Positions 16,532 through 25,453 are shown, counted from the stretch's first letter. The stretch is 64,000 nt of DNA from UMGS1696 sp964621165 (GCA_964621165.1 CAZULC010000001.1:286500-350499); one strand, 5' to 3'. Translations and numbers: made by a program. The notes: generated by a model from the letters alone, not told the origin.

Positions 16532-18547
16532 TCAAGGGGCAGGAAACAGCATTTCGTCGACGAATTTTTCGGTGAAGCTTGACTCGGATGACAGCTCAAT
16601 GTAAACTAAGTTTGTCAAAAAAACGGATAAATTATTTCTGAATGCCGAATTAATCATGAATTCGATCGCGCCTTTTGCGGAGGTGTTGCCAACTGCTTCT
16701 GTGATGGACGCGGTATTTCCGTTGACTTCGGGCAGAAGACCGATTCTTGCGGCTTTTTCTGGGTTGATTCCGCCACCAAAGGAACCTGCGAGATAAATTA
16801 TGTCGACAGAAGAGAACAAAAGTTCTGCCAACTTGACAAGAACAGCTGTACCTGCGGCGATTGCGGATTTTGCTATCTGCACTTGTCGAATGTCACTGTT
16901 GGTCAACTGAATCGGCGGATTTTTGCTGAGATATACAGCGGTTTTTCCTGACTCTGATTCGGATATATGCCGCTTGAAAACCGAATAAACGTTTGTGAAA
17001 GCTGGGTTTTCGGGCTCACCATCGTCGCGGATTCGTCCGTATTCGGTGACAAGTCCGGCGTCGAGGGCCGCGGCAACTGCGCTGATTATTCCGCTTCCGC
17101 AGATTCCTCTCGGCGGTGCGTCGGCGATTGTTCTCAAGTCGAACTCTCCCGAATCCAGATTCAGCTCAACTGAATAAATCGCGCCATCGACTGCTGGGAG
17201 TCCGTATTTTATGTTTGCTCCTTCGAGAGCCGGACCTGCCGCAGTTGCCGCAAGATAGAATTTGCTGGTGGAATTATACAACTCACCACCATTCCTAATG
17301 ACACAGATTTCGCCATTTGTGCCTAAATCGAGGATAATTGCGTTTTGTGAAGCAAGCTCGGGTTTGGATGTGACGAGATACGTCACGCCGAATGAAATGT
17401 CACCTCCGACGTATGACGCGGGAAGCGGTGCGAGGTAAATCGGTGCGTTGGGGTGAGCAAGAGTTAGGCCGGCGGCGGTTGTGCATTCGCTTGATTTAAT
17501 TGTAAAGCCGAATTTTGTCGGAAGTGTGAAAGGGGAAGTTGAGATTGACTTGGTGTCGATTCCGGCGAACATATGCTCCATTACAGAGTTGCCGGCGAGC
17601 GTACAAAAAGTAATGTCGTCAGTTGTGAATGAAGCGTCGATTTGCTCTAATAGAGAACAAATGTTGCTGCAGATTGAATCTCTTAAGCAGAACATAAGAT
17701 CGCTGGCGCCACTTGAGCTATCGGAAGAGTAGGACATTCTTGATATCACATCGGCTCCGAACTTGCGCTGAGGATTCTCGAAAACCCGGTTCCCGAGGAC
17801 TTTTCCATCGGACAAATCGACAATTGCGGCGCATATTGTGGTCGTTCCTAAATCGACTGCAAGCCCGAGCGCTGGATTAGTTGAATTATGAACTTTAACA
17901 ACGGTAATATACGACGTTTCATCTGACTGGACTGTCGGAAATATGCGTGACAGGACGAGCAAAATTCTTGCTTTTCCTTCATGCATTGCACGGCTGACCT
18001 GAGAGAGAACATCGGCTGGGATTTCTATTATTGCTTCCTTGAATTCTGCAAGAATATGCAATTCACTGGATAGGGACAAAACCTCGCGCAGAATCTCGTC
18101 GGTTGATTTTTTGTTATTCGGAGAGATCTTTGGAAGGGAAACTTCAACTGTCACCGACAAAGGTGAGAACGCGGAACCTCTTGTGTGATTGCTTGTTTTT
18201 ATCGCGTCCGTGCCGGAAAGCTCGCTGTAGTCGGGAAGGTACACATCGGATATGCCACTGGCTGGAGTTTTACAAATGAGAACCGGAAACGCTGATTTAC
18301 CAGAGTTTTCATCAAAATGAGTCGATTTAAGCAGATTTTGAAGCTCGTCCGGCGATAGCGTAAGGCTTTCTGATGCCAAACATTCGCTGTCGTGTACTGC
18401 TATGGCAGTGCATTTTTTACATACTCCGTGACCACCGCAGGGAACGCGAAGTTTAATTTTCGATTGAGGCGCGAGTATTTCGTACAGTGTTTTGTTCGCG
18501 TCCGTTGCGGGAATGGAGAACGTTTTGTTCATAAAATGCACAATCAT
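16532..18547 (-). CDS. RACo-like protein: 2Fe-2S ferredoxin domain plus ASKHA ATPase (DUF4445)
   Basis: 671 residues. The N-terminal ferredoxin domain has cysteines C37, C43, C46 (CGGHGVCKKC) and C92 (LICKT), the CX5CX2CXnC pattern of a 2Fe-2S cluster. A linker leads to an ASKHA-type domain starting with AVDLGTTTICAAIVDL near 230 and including LAGNSVMEHM, LDLGTNGEI and YLAGSFGGGI. Proteins of this build (RACo) reactivate corrinoid methyltransferase partners by ATP-dependent reduction of Co(II). No corrinoid protein, methyltransferase or MtrH-like gene is near, so the partner is unknown. It is convergent with addA, and the start has AGAGGTA upstream. Confidence 0.85.
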   Translation of the reverse strand: MIVHFMNKTFSIPATDANKTLYEILAPQSKIKLRVPCGGHGVCKKCTAIAVHDSECLASESLTLSPDELQNLLKSTHFDENSGKSAFPVLICKTPASGISDVYLPDYSELSGTDAIKTSNHTRGSAFSPLSVTVEVSLPKISPNNKKSTDEILREVLSLSSELHILAEFKEAIIEIPADVLSQVSRAMHEGKARILLVLSRIFPTVQSDETSYITVVKVHNSTNPALGLAVDLGTTTICAAIVDLSDGKVLGNRVFENPQRKFGADVISRMSYSSDSSSGASDLMFCLRDSICSNICSLLEQIDASFTTDDITFCTLAGNSVMEHMFAGIDTKSISTSPFTLPTKFGFTIKSSECTTAAGLTLAHPNAPIYLAPLPASYVGGDISFGVTYLVTSKPELASQNAIILDLGTNGEICVIRNGGELYNSTSKFYLAATAAGPALEGANIKYGLPAVDGAIYSVELNLDSGEFDLRTIADAPPRGICGSGIISAVAAALDAGLVTEYGRIRDDGEPENPAFTNVYSVFKRHISESESGKTAVYLSKNPPIQLTNSDIRQVQIAKSAIAAGTAVLVKLAELLFSSVDIIYLAGSFGGGINPEKAARIGLLPEVNGNTASITEAVGNTSAKGAIEFMINSAFRNNLSVFLTNLVYIELSSESSFTEKFVDEMLFPAP

Positions 18548-18598
18548 GACGTACCTCTGAATTTGTGATAACCCAAAAATGAATATAGACAGGAATAA

Positions 18599-19495
18599 TT
18601 AAACTTCACTATCGAAACGGAGAGTCTCCTGCTGACCGTCTTTTGAAATGACGACTCGTGGAAAAACTGACTGTGGTTCGTGTGAAAATAATGCCGGCTC
18701 GGGCAATGCGGGACTGTAGTGGGTGAGCCAGAGCCTGCGGCAGCTGGCGTCCTTTGCGAGATTCGCGGCGTCGTACATCGTCATGTGGAACGCTTCTTTT
18801 GCACGGGCGTTTTTCTCGCGTTCGAACATACCTTCGCAGATCAAAAGATCCGCATCAGCTGCCATGGTGGAGATGATGTCGCAGGGGCGGCTGTCGGTGG
18901 CGTAGGTGACGTGGAGTCCGCGACGGGATTTTCCAAGAACCATGTCGGGCGTGAAACCGTCAATCTGCTCACCCTTTTGCAGCCTCGACCAATATTTCAT
19001 AGGTACATTGTTGGAAACTGCTCTGTCTCTGTCGAATTTACCGGCGCGTGAGATGCGGATGTCGTATCCAAGACAGGGACAGCGGTGTTTTAACTCAAAC
19101 GACGTTACGGTGTACCCGAAAGCGGTGAAGCTGTCGAAGTCAGACATCTCGCGGAAGTTTATTCGGAACGGAAGTTCGGGCGCGATAGTCAGAAGGGACG
19201 AAACAATCCGCTCAACTCCACGGGGGCCGCAGATTTGAAGAGGTGAAGTCCGGCCTTCATTGCCCATCGATAGCAAAAATCCGGGGATGCCGCTGACGTG
19301 ATCGGCGTGGAAGTGGGTCAGGAGGATGACGGCGGTTTTCGACAGGGAAAATCCCGCTTTTTTTACGGACAGCTGAGTCCCTTCACCGCAGTCGATGAGC
19401 ATTCCGGTCCCCTCGTAGCGGAAATAAGCGCAGCTCAGGAATCGGTCGAGGCGTGGGACGGTGCCTCCTGTGCCGGGTAAACAAACGTCTAACAT
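18599..19495 (-). CDS. rnz: Ribonuclease Z-type metallo-beta-lactamase
   Basis: 298 residues of the RNase Z/ElaC group, the zinc endonuclease that cuts the 3' trailer from tRNA precursors. The zinc-binding THFHADH motif is at 60-66, FRMEGTG-like N-terminal substrate features precede it, and the later ligands appear in the TYATDSRPC, HMTMYDAA and LTHYSPA segments. The length is close to typical short RNase Z (about 300). An alternative is a general arylsulfatase-like MBL hydrolase, but the H-x-H-x-D-H plus AHMT-like HMTM pattern favours RNase Z. It is upstream of and co-directional with the RACo-like gene, with a 51-nt gap, so the two may be cotranscribed. 19496-19880 shows no gene, only AT-rich sequence and a lone family D core at 19737. 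Confidence 0.85.
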   Translation of the reverse strand: MLDVCLPGTGGTVPRLDRFLSCAYFRYEGTGMLIDCGEGTQLSVKKAGFSLSKTAVILLTHFHADHVSGIPGFLLSMGNEGRTSPLQICGPRGVERIVSSLLTIAPELPFRINFREMSDFDSFTAFGYTVTSFELKHRCPCLGYDIRISRAGKFDRDRAVSNNVPMKYWSRLQKGEQIDGFTPDMVLGKSRRGLHVTYATDSRPCDIISTMAADADLLICEGMFEREKNARAKEAFHMTMYDAANLAKDASCRRLWLTHYSPALPEPALFSHEPQSVFPRVVISKDGQQETLRFDSEV

Positions 19496-19880
19496 GGAAT
19501 ACGCTCCTTTTTGGATGATGAAATGGAAATAAATGTTAATTCAAGCGAGAATTATCGGATTATTTGGATGGAAAAATATGAAGAAATTTCGCGAAAGCGG
19601 AAAATTATGCAGAAAAATAACTGAGGTTAATTTTGGTTAATTCAGAAATACTACAACCGCACAACAAAAGGCCCGGGCGGCTGAACACAGGTCAAAACCG
19701 GCGAGCCTCACGTTGGCTGGGTGATGTTGATTTAGAATTGGACTAATGTGCTGTTTGGGCAATGGGTTCGTTGGAAGCGAATTTTGTCGAGGAAAATGCT
19801 ATTTTGATGAGCAGATTACGCTTTTGAATCCTATATAATAAGGAAGGAAATTGCGAATTTTCAGTAAAGTCGTGGTTTGC

Positions 19881-20560
19881 GGGAGCTTAAGTTTGTCGTC
19901 GAAGGTTGGCTTTAAATCAAAACTGAACGAACGATGTGCTTGCCCGTGGGGGCTTCCCCGCAATCGTAGGTTTTCGGGCGGTTTTGGGGCTGATGAAGTG
20001 CCGTGCTTGCCGCTACCGACCCCACTGCGGGAGCTTAAGTTTGTCATCGAGGGTTGGCTTTAAATCAAAACTGAACGAACGATGTGCTTGCCCGTGGGGG
20101 CTTCCCCGCAATCGTAGGTTTTCGGGCGGTTTTGGCTGATGAAGTGCCGTGCTTGCCTGTCGGTGCTACCGACCCCACTGCGGGAGCTTTAGTTTGTCAT
20201 CGAGGGTTGGCTTTAAATCAAAACTGAACGAACGACGTGCTTGCCCGTGGGGGCTTCCCCACAATCGTAGGTTTTCGGGCGGTTTTGGGACTGATGAAGT
20301 GCCGTGCTTGCCGCTACCGAACCCACTGCGGGAGCTTTAGTTTGTCATCGAGGGTTGGCTTTAAATCAAAACTGAACGAACGACGTGCTTGCCCGTGGGG
20401 GCTTCCCCACAATCGTAGGTTTTCGGGCGGTTTTGGGACTGATGAAGTGCCGTGCTTGCCGCTACCGAACCCACTGCGGGAGCTTTAGTTTGTCATCGAG
20501 GGTTGGCTTTAAATCAAAACTGAACGAACGACGTGCTTGCCCGTGGGGGCTTCCCCACCT
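19881..20560 (+). repeat. Family A hairpin repeat array, five units
   Basis: Units begin with GGGAGCTT at 19881, 20029, 20182, 20330 and 20478 (periods 148, 153, 148, 148). Each holds GTCRTCGAGGG-like and AACGAYGTG boxes and ends in the hairpin GTGGGG-GCTT-CCCCAC (CCCCGC with a T-G wobble in the first two units). A spacer carries a second, shorter form; at 20159-20173 this is GTCGGT-GCT-ACCGAC. No T-run follows, so these are not simple terminators. The last unit runs into the 3' end of the GH2 gene on the other strand. Confidence 0.85.
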
Positions 20561-22742
20561 TGGCGGCTTCTGCGGCCTCTTTTGACTCTATGTACATGTT
20601 GTATTCGTTGACTATTGTAGTGCCGCAGGCGCATTTGAAGGTCAGCTTCACTTGGAACACCGTCTTCGGCTTCGTTCCTGCGGGGAACTTGAACTTTATT
20701 ACGCCGCCTTTGGCGTTTTTGTTCTCCTCTGCCACAACATGGTGTACGCCAGTGTAATATTCAACTCCGTCAAGCGTAATTTCGGAGATAATGTCGCCTT
20801 CCGGTGCGTGAGGGCCGTCGTTGAGCAGCCATGTCTCGAACTCGAACTCCTCCTCCGGAAACCACGCAAATTTCCTGAACTTGGCTGAGGGAACAACATC
20901 GCGGAGGGAGTCTTTTACCGCAAAATACCCGCCCTTTTTCACGTTGGGGTATGCGATGAGGGAGTTGTTCGCGGCGCACTTCCACGGCTCGCACCAGCAC
21001 CAGTTGATTGCCATTGCGCAGAGGGGCTTCTGACGGCGGGCTTCCTCGAAAATTGCCTTATATCCGATGCCTTGGAGCCTGTTTGACGTCTCGACGATTG
21101 ACTCAATTGTGGAAATATCACCAAATCTTTCCAGCGTTGGAAGACTCAGCCACGGATTCATGCCGCCCCATGCATAGAACGCGTGATGTGCCTGCCAAAC
21201 TCCGCCAGGCTTGGGTGGGAACAGCTCGTCCTCGGGGATAAATGAGCGGAGGTACTCTACACTCGGCGGAGTTGCGGGAATTCCAAACTCGGTGTAGGCT
21301 GTGGCGCGGGTCCGACCGAAGAGTGCGAACTGGTCCTCACCGGTTTCAAGATCGAGGAAGGTATAGCCGCCGTGCTTCATTCCGTCGATTGGCGAGGTGG
21401 GGTTGAAGGGGACTTCGGGGCAAAGCTCGAGGGTGAGTGCGTTGAGGAGTCGGAGCGCGAGGTGCTGATCCGTCATGCCCGACCAGCTATTGAACAGCTC
21501 GTTTCCGCCGCACCAGATTGCGATGGACGGATGTGAGCGGAGCTTCAGAATTATTGCGGTTGCCTCCTGCTTGAGAATGGATAAATATTCAGGGGAGTCG
21601 TAGTAGTTATTGCAGGACAGGGGGAACTCGAACCAGAGCATGATTCCGTATTTATCGCAGAGGCTGTAAAAAATTTCCTTCTGGCATCCGGTACCGCCCC
21701 AGCAGCGGAATACGTTCATGTTGGCTTCATACGCGAACCTGATGAGTTCCTCGTATTCTTTATCTGTCACAATGCCGGGGAAGATTTCCTGATTGACGTA
21801 GTTGGAGCCTTTTGCGAAAACGTTGACTCCGTTGAGTGTAATCTGAGCCGGTGGCCATGCGCGGGACTTAGGGAAGCCTTGTGGGTCGATGAGTCTGCCG
21901 CAGTTTTGGGTGAGCTGGACTCTACGGAAGCCGATTTTCTTATCAACTGAGTTTTCTTCATTATAAACGGTGACTGTATAAAGGTTGGGTTCGCCGTAGC
22001 CTCTACACCACCAGAGCTTGGGATTTTCGACGTACGCGGTGAATTTACCGTCAATGGTTGTTCCTTCGGCAACGACATCTCCTGCTGTGTCGGTGATTTT
22101 GACCTTACAGGGGAGTGTTGAGTCGACGGTTGTAGTGACTTCGGCGTGTGTGAAGTCCGGGGAAAGGGTATAGCGGGATTCTGTTCTGCCGATATAGTAT
22201 TGGTTACGTGATTCTACGAATGTGTCGTCCCATATACCGGAGGGGATAGCTCTGGGGTGCCAGTCCCAGTAGTAGGAGACGGGGGGTTTACAGGACTGGG
22301 AGGCTTGGTTACGGTCCATTGGCATACCCTCGAGCATGGGGTGGGGGTGGATTTTGATTTTGAGGTTATCGCCGGGCTTAGTGTTACGACCGAAGAGTGA
22401 GTTTGCGAAGTCGTCGAGGCAGATATCGACCCGTGAGAACATACCCTCGTGGTGGAAGATCTCGCGGTCATTGAGGAGTACGGTCCAGATATAGTCGATC
22501 CCCTCGGTAGCGAACCAGATTTTCTCGCCGGCCTTACGCTGGAAGTCGAGAGTTGTGGTATAATACCAAGTAAAAGGTTCCAGCTGCGTCATCTTTTCGT
22601 GCTGCATACCGTAGTTTATATCCGAGATGAATTCTGGGTGTGCCTTAATATAGTCATTCTGCACGTTTCCGGGAACCTGAGCGGGAAACGGCGGGCAGTC
22701 GACATCCGGCGAGTAAGCGGTAAAATTTTGGTAAAACTTCAT
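20514..22742 (-). CDS. Glycoside hydrolase family 2, beta-mannosidase-like
   Basis: 742 residues with the GH2 layout: jelly-roll sugar-binding domain (about 1-170), immunoglobulin-like domain (170-280), then a TIM barrel. The acid/base Glu is in CGGNEL near 414 and the nucleophile Glu in TEFG near 484, matching beta-mannosidases. No signal peptide, so cytoplasmic. AAGGAG lies 8 nt before the ATG. The 5' region is the family C element. The last 14 residues (VGKPPRASTSFVQF) and the stop lie in the terminal family A repeat unit, so the original C-terminus has been replaced or extended. It probably removes mannose or a related sugar from oligosaccharides, in keeping with the nearby sugar genes. 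Confidence 0.88.
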   Translation of the reverse strand: MKFYQNFTAYSPDVDCPPFPAQVPGNVQNDYIKAHPEFISDINYGMQHEKMTQLEPFTWYYTTTLDFQRKAGEKIWFATEGIDYIWTVLLNDREIFHHEGMFSRVDICLDDFANSLFGRNTKPGDNLKIKIHPHPMLEGMPMDRNQASQSCKPPVSYYWDWHPRAIPSGIWDDTFVESRNQYYIGRTESRYTLSPDFTHAEVTTTVDSTLPCKVKITDTAGDVVAEGTTIDGKFTAYVENPKLWWCRGYGEPNLYTVTVYNEENSVDKKIGFRRVQLTQNCGRLIDPQGFPKSRAWPPAQITLNGVNVFAKGSNYVNQEIFPGIVTDKEYEELIRFAYEANMNVFRCWGGTGCQKEIFYSLCDKYGIMLWFEFPLSCNNYYDSPEYLSILKQEATAIILKLRSHPSIAIWCGGNELFNSWSGMTDQHLALRLLNALTLELCPEVPFNPTSPIDGMKHGGYTFLDLETGEDQFALFGRTRATAYTEFGIPATPPSVEYLRSFIPEDELFPPKPGGVWQAHHAFYAWGGMNPWLSLPTLERFGDISTIESIVETSNRLQGIGYKAIFEEARRQKPLCAMAINWCWCEPWKCAANNSLIAYPNVKKGGYFAVKDSLRDVVPSAKFRKFAWFPEEEFEFETWLLNDGPHAPEGDIISEITLDGVEYYTGVHHVVAEENKNAKGGVIKFKFPAGTKPKTVFQVKLTFKCACGTTIVNEYNMYIESKEAAEAAKVGKPPRASTSFVQF

Positions 22743-22796
22743 GCGGTTTGGCTCCTTATTTATAGATTTAATTAGGTTCAGATTTGATGTGAAGGT

Positions 22797-23227
22797 GAAC
22801 GAGGGGGACGTGCTTCTTTAAAGAAGCTGTGCAGGAACTTTATTCCTCATTCTGTTTTATGTGAAGTTTAGCAGGACATGTTCACTCCGAGCTAATCTGT
22901 AGTTTAGTAAGGAGGATGCGGAGAAAATATAGAATACCAAGGGATCAGGAGGGATATAATACGGCAGTCAGGAACAGCCTTATTGGAGATAGCTTGCTAT
23001 CTCCGGTACACAGTTCCCGCCCCCTGTCTGCCCACGCCGGATTCAGATTGCGGGATGGGGCAGTGATAACGTGCAGTTTACATCAGTTATATCAGCGCGA
23101 GCGTTGGTGCTGATGGTTGAGAAGATCATGAAATGTTGCGATTGCTGGATTAGCAGTGATAACGTTTGGTTCTACAGCAGTTATATCAGCGCGAGCGTTG
23201 GTGTTGAGGGTGGAGAAAATCATGACG
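22797..23227 (-). repeat. Family C element, copy 1 (upstream of the GH2 gene)
   Basis: Matches 35868-36206. Shared landmarks in order: GCTTCTTTAAAGAAGC palindrome, the hairpin GGAGATAG-CTTG-CTATCTCC at 22985-23004 flanked by GGAAC and GTTCC arms, CTGCCCACGCCGG, then a GCAGTGATAACG...GTTATATCAGCGCGAGCG unit. That last unit occurs twice here (about 23061 and 23152) but once in copy 2. The element begins 55 bp upstream of the GH2 start; copy 2 begins 60 bp upstream of its gene. It would be part of the 5' leader or promoter region of a minus-strand transcript. Confidence 0.7.
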
Positions 23228-23284
23228 GTATATTATCTTGTAATAAAGTAAATCCCGGAGTGACGTTTCAAAACAAGCGTAGAT

Positions 23285-23485
23285 GAAACCCTGCTCTCGC
23301 AAGGACGGCGCCCTCTCCGATGGTTTGTGCTCCCAGCGTCCTAATCACTACGGCGGCGCGGAATGCGTCTCACGGTAATGGAGGGAGGTCTGCATACCTG
23401 CACCGGAAGTCCAGGCTCCTTTTTACTCTTTGTGGGTTTTTACGCTCATCTTTATTTCGTACACCCCAGGACAGGGTTGATTATA
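23285..23485 (-). ncRNA. Candidate structured RNA of about 190 nt (unidentified)
   Basis: Between the family C element and the DUF1292 gene there is no credible ORF. On the minus strand a TATAAT (23485-23480) is followed after a few bases by ACCCTG (23477-23472), which is complementary to CAGGGT at 23293-23288, so a transcript of about 190 nt would have pairing ends. Size and end pairing are like 6S RNA, but I cannot confirm its central bulge, and no good -35 is seen. 23228-23284 and 23486-23607 show nothing else. Confidence 0.2.
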
Positions 23486-23607
23486 TGATGTTGGTTTTGC
23501 GTACTTCTGTTATAGTTCGGTTTAAGTTTGCGTTATCCTTGACTTTTCAATCTTAGAATCAAGTTGTTCTTATGAAATTTAATTTTGCTTAAATTGCTTG
23601 TGAAGCC

Positions 23608-23964
23608 TTAATCCTCATCGTAGAATATATCCGAGAATTCGTCGTCGAAAATATCGGCTATTCTGTCGAATTCGTCGTCGTCTTCGATTGTTTCAAGAAT
23701 GTCTTCGCCGTCATCGTCTTGTGAACATTTCAGGATTACGTACTCATTGCTTTCTTCTTCGCCGTTTTCGTTCACGGGAATCAGGGCTTTGTAGGTCTCG
23801 CCTTCATGTTCAAGAGTGCCAAGTAGGGCAAAGTTCAGCTCGTTGCCTTCTTCGTCGGTCAGAGTGTAAATCTCGGGGTCGTACTCTTCGCCTTCCTCAA
23901 TTTCCGGCTTGCTGCTCTCATCCTGCTCATCACGCTCGTCGAAGAGTCCGTCGTTCTTATCCAT
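23608..23964 (-). CDS. DUF1292 domain protein
   Basis: 118-residue acidic protein. The DUF1292 core (about 30-90) is visible as IYTLTDEEGNELNFALL followed by GETYKALIPV and SNEYVILKCSQDDDGE, in the usual order for this Bacillota family of unknown function. The N-terminus and C-terminus are extra runs of Asp and Glu. AGGAGC precedes the ATG. Members often sit near RuvX-type genes, but none is present here. Function unknown. Confidence 0.85.
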   Translation of the reverse strand: MDKNDGLFDERDEQDESSKPEIEEGEEYDPEIYTLTDEEGNELNFALLGTLEHEGETYKALIPVNENGEEESNEYVILKCSQDDDGEDILETIEDDDEFDRIADIFDDEFSDIFYDED

Positions 23965-24056
23965 CTGCGCTGCTCCTATATTTTTATGCTTGTTTTTTCT
24001 TTACTGATATTGTACACGATTTTTGGGTTTTTGTCAATAGGATTTTTATATCATTT

Positions 24057-24590
24057 TTATATTTCCGTGGGTTTTGCTTGATTTTTTTTGCGCTCCGGAA
24101 TGTCAATCCGCACAATACCCACAATTATGGAGCATAGCACGAAAATTTCGTTTACGCAGCCGATGTTTTTGTGGGACAGGTGGTAGGCGAACCAGCATGA
24201 AGGCGATGGCAGGGTGAACAGGCGGGTCATGGCGGGGGACTTGCATGAGAAGGAGTAGATCGTGAACAGCGTTCCAACCAGCGCCAACGCGTCGAAGATG
24301 TTTTCGTAGGTGAATGCCGTCATTACCACAGCGCTTATCATGAACAGCGGCAGCCAGACTTTGCTTCTTGCCCATTTGTGCTCGGGCGCAAGATAGAATA
24401 CCGTAAGCCGGATTACGGCGTGAATGTTCATCAGCACTCCCGTCCATGCCAGCTTGAGTCCGAGGTTGGCGATAAACATTGCGGTCGCGGTGATCTGCCA
24501 GAAGAGAATTTTCTTTTTGTCCTTCATCTGGTAGCATATGATGTTGCAGATTATGGCGAGGATCGCGAAGATTTGAGACAGTATTTCCAT
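24057..24590 (-). CDS. YgjV-family inner membrane protein
   Basis: 177 residues with about five or six hydrophobic segments (8-22, 28-46, 52-68, 78-96, 102-118, 138-160), which resembles the Imp-YgjV family of small integral membrane proteins. The N-terminal ILSQIFAILAIICNIICYQMKDKK, seen here in part at residues 3-26, is typical: a helix, a charged turn with KDKKKIL, then a second helix. Function is not known for the family. The minus-strand neighbour upstream is the 185-residue membrane protein at 24653-25210. No strong ribosome site is seen. Confidence 0.7.
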   Translation of the reverse strand: MEILSQIFAILAIICNIICYQMKDKKKILFWQITATAMFIANLGLKLAWTGVLMNIHAVIRLTVFYLAPEHKWARSKVWLPLFMISAVVMTAFTYENIFDALALVGTLFTIYSFSCKSPAMTRLFTLPSPSCWFAYHLSHKNIGCVNEIFVLCSIIVGIVRIDIPERKKNQAKPTEI

Positions 24591-24652
24591 GGTCGATATT
24601 ATTCTTTCGGATTTCTGATGATATTATTCTGGTAAGATTTGGCAAAATTTGG

Positions 24653-25210
24653 TCAGATTCTGAGTTCCTTCACCACTGTGGCGGAGGAATTGTAGAATTT
24701 GATTGACTTTATCATCTTGTTCGTGGCTTCAAAGTATACCACAAGGGACTTGCCGTCCTTCTCGAGTCTGCCGAAGTAGGCGTCGTCGGCTTTTACGCTT
24801 CCACGGAAGTCCAGTATGCGGTCCGCTTTCTCCCATTTGCCGCGGTTTGATTCTTCCATCGGCTCGATTGCTGAAAACTCGGAAATGAGATTTTCAAAAA
24901 TGAGATTCTCCTTCTTGTGGCCGTATACGTCGGTGAAGCGGATCTTTGCGTTTGAAATTTCAGTTTTATGATCCACATTAACGGCTCTGCTCCAGACCAG
25001 ATTGTGGATGATGACGATTGTAATTGGAATGAATGGGAGCGTGATTATTGCTACGAGAACACCGTATGTGCTGAGCAGGGTCATAATGCCGATGTATGCA
25101 AAAGTGACGGCGGCATAGAGCAGAAGTAGAAGAATTTTGTTTCTCAAGTATTTGCCTTCCGATTTCTGTGTGACGGTGTATTCCGCATAATTGATGGAGT
25201 CCGATGCCAT
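24653..25210 (-). CDS. Membrane protein of unknown function (possibly DUF6106-like)
   Basis: 185 residues. A short polar N-terminus is followed by two adjacent hydrophobic helices at about 26-46 and 49-70, then a 110-residue soluble domain with alternating beta strands (AKIRFTDVYG, DRILDFRGSV, KSLVVYFEA, SIKFYN). This layout (two helices plus a beta-rich tail) is common in Clostridia; DUF6106 is a possible family but I am not sure. AAAGGTG lies 8 nt before the ATG. It may be cotranscribed with the YgjV-like gene downstream (62-nt gap). Confidence 0.6.
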   Translation of the reverse strand: MASDSINYAEYTVTQKSEGKYLRNKILLLLLYAAVTFAYIGIMTLLSTYGVLVAIITLPFIPITIVIIHNLVWSRAVNVDHKTEISNAKIRFTDVYGHKKENLIFENLISEFSAIEPMEESNRGKWEKADRILDFRGSVKADDAYFGRLEKDGKSLVVYFEATNKMIKSIKFYNSSATVVKELRI

Positions 25211-25286
25211 GTTTTTTCACCTTTCTTCTTGTTTTTGTTGTTGGGCGTGATTTATGTAAAGTATAAAACAGTTCCGCTGTAATTTC

Positions 25287-25453
25287 CCGGTAGCTTGGGT
25301 TTGTCGTCGAGGGATTGCTGTAAATTTAAACTGCAAAAATGACGTGTCTGCCTGTCGTTGCTATTGACTGCGGGAGCTAAAGTTTGTAGTCGAGGGATCG
25401 CTTCAAATTCAGACTTCAAAAACGACGAGATAGCCCGCGGGGACTTCCCCGCC
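25287..25453 (+). repeat. Family A hairpin repeat, two tandem units
   Basis: Unit 1 (25287-25368) has GTCGTCGAGGGAT, AAATGACGTG and a decayed hairpin GTCGTT-GCT-ATTGAC. Unit 2 (25369-25453) starts TGCGGGAGC and ends GCGGGG-ACTT-CCCCGC (25437-25452), a stem that differs from the 20-kb array at the second pair on both sides. The rest of 25211-25726 is AT-rich and holds only the promoter of the next gene. Confidence 0.8.

Noticed and set aside
19881..20560. CRISPR array
   Set aside because: Units are 148 bp and nearly identical throughout, there are no unique short spacers, and no cas gene is present.
24103..24645. Minus-strand open frame of 180 codons
   Set aside because: It overlaps the YgjV-like gene in another frame; only the latter has coherent membrane helices.
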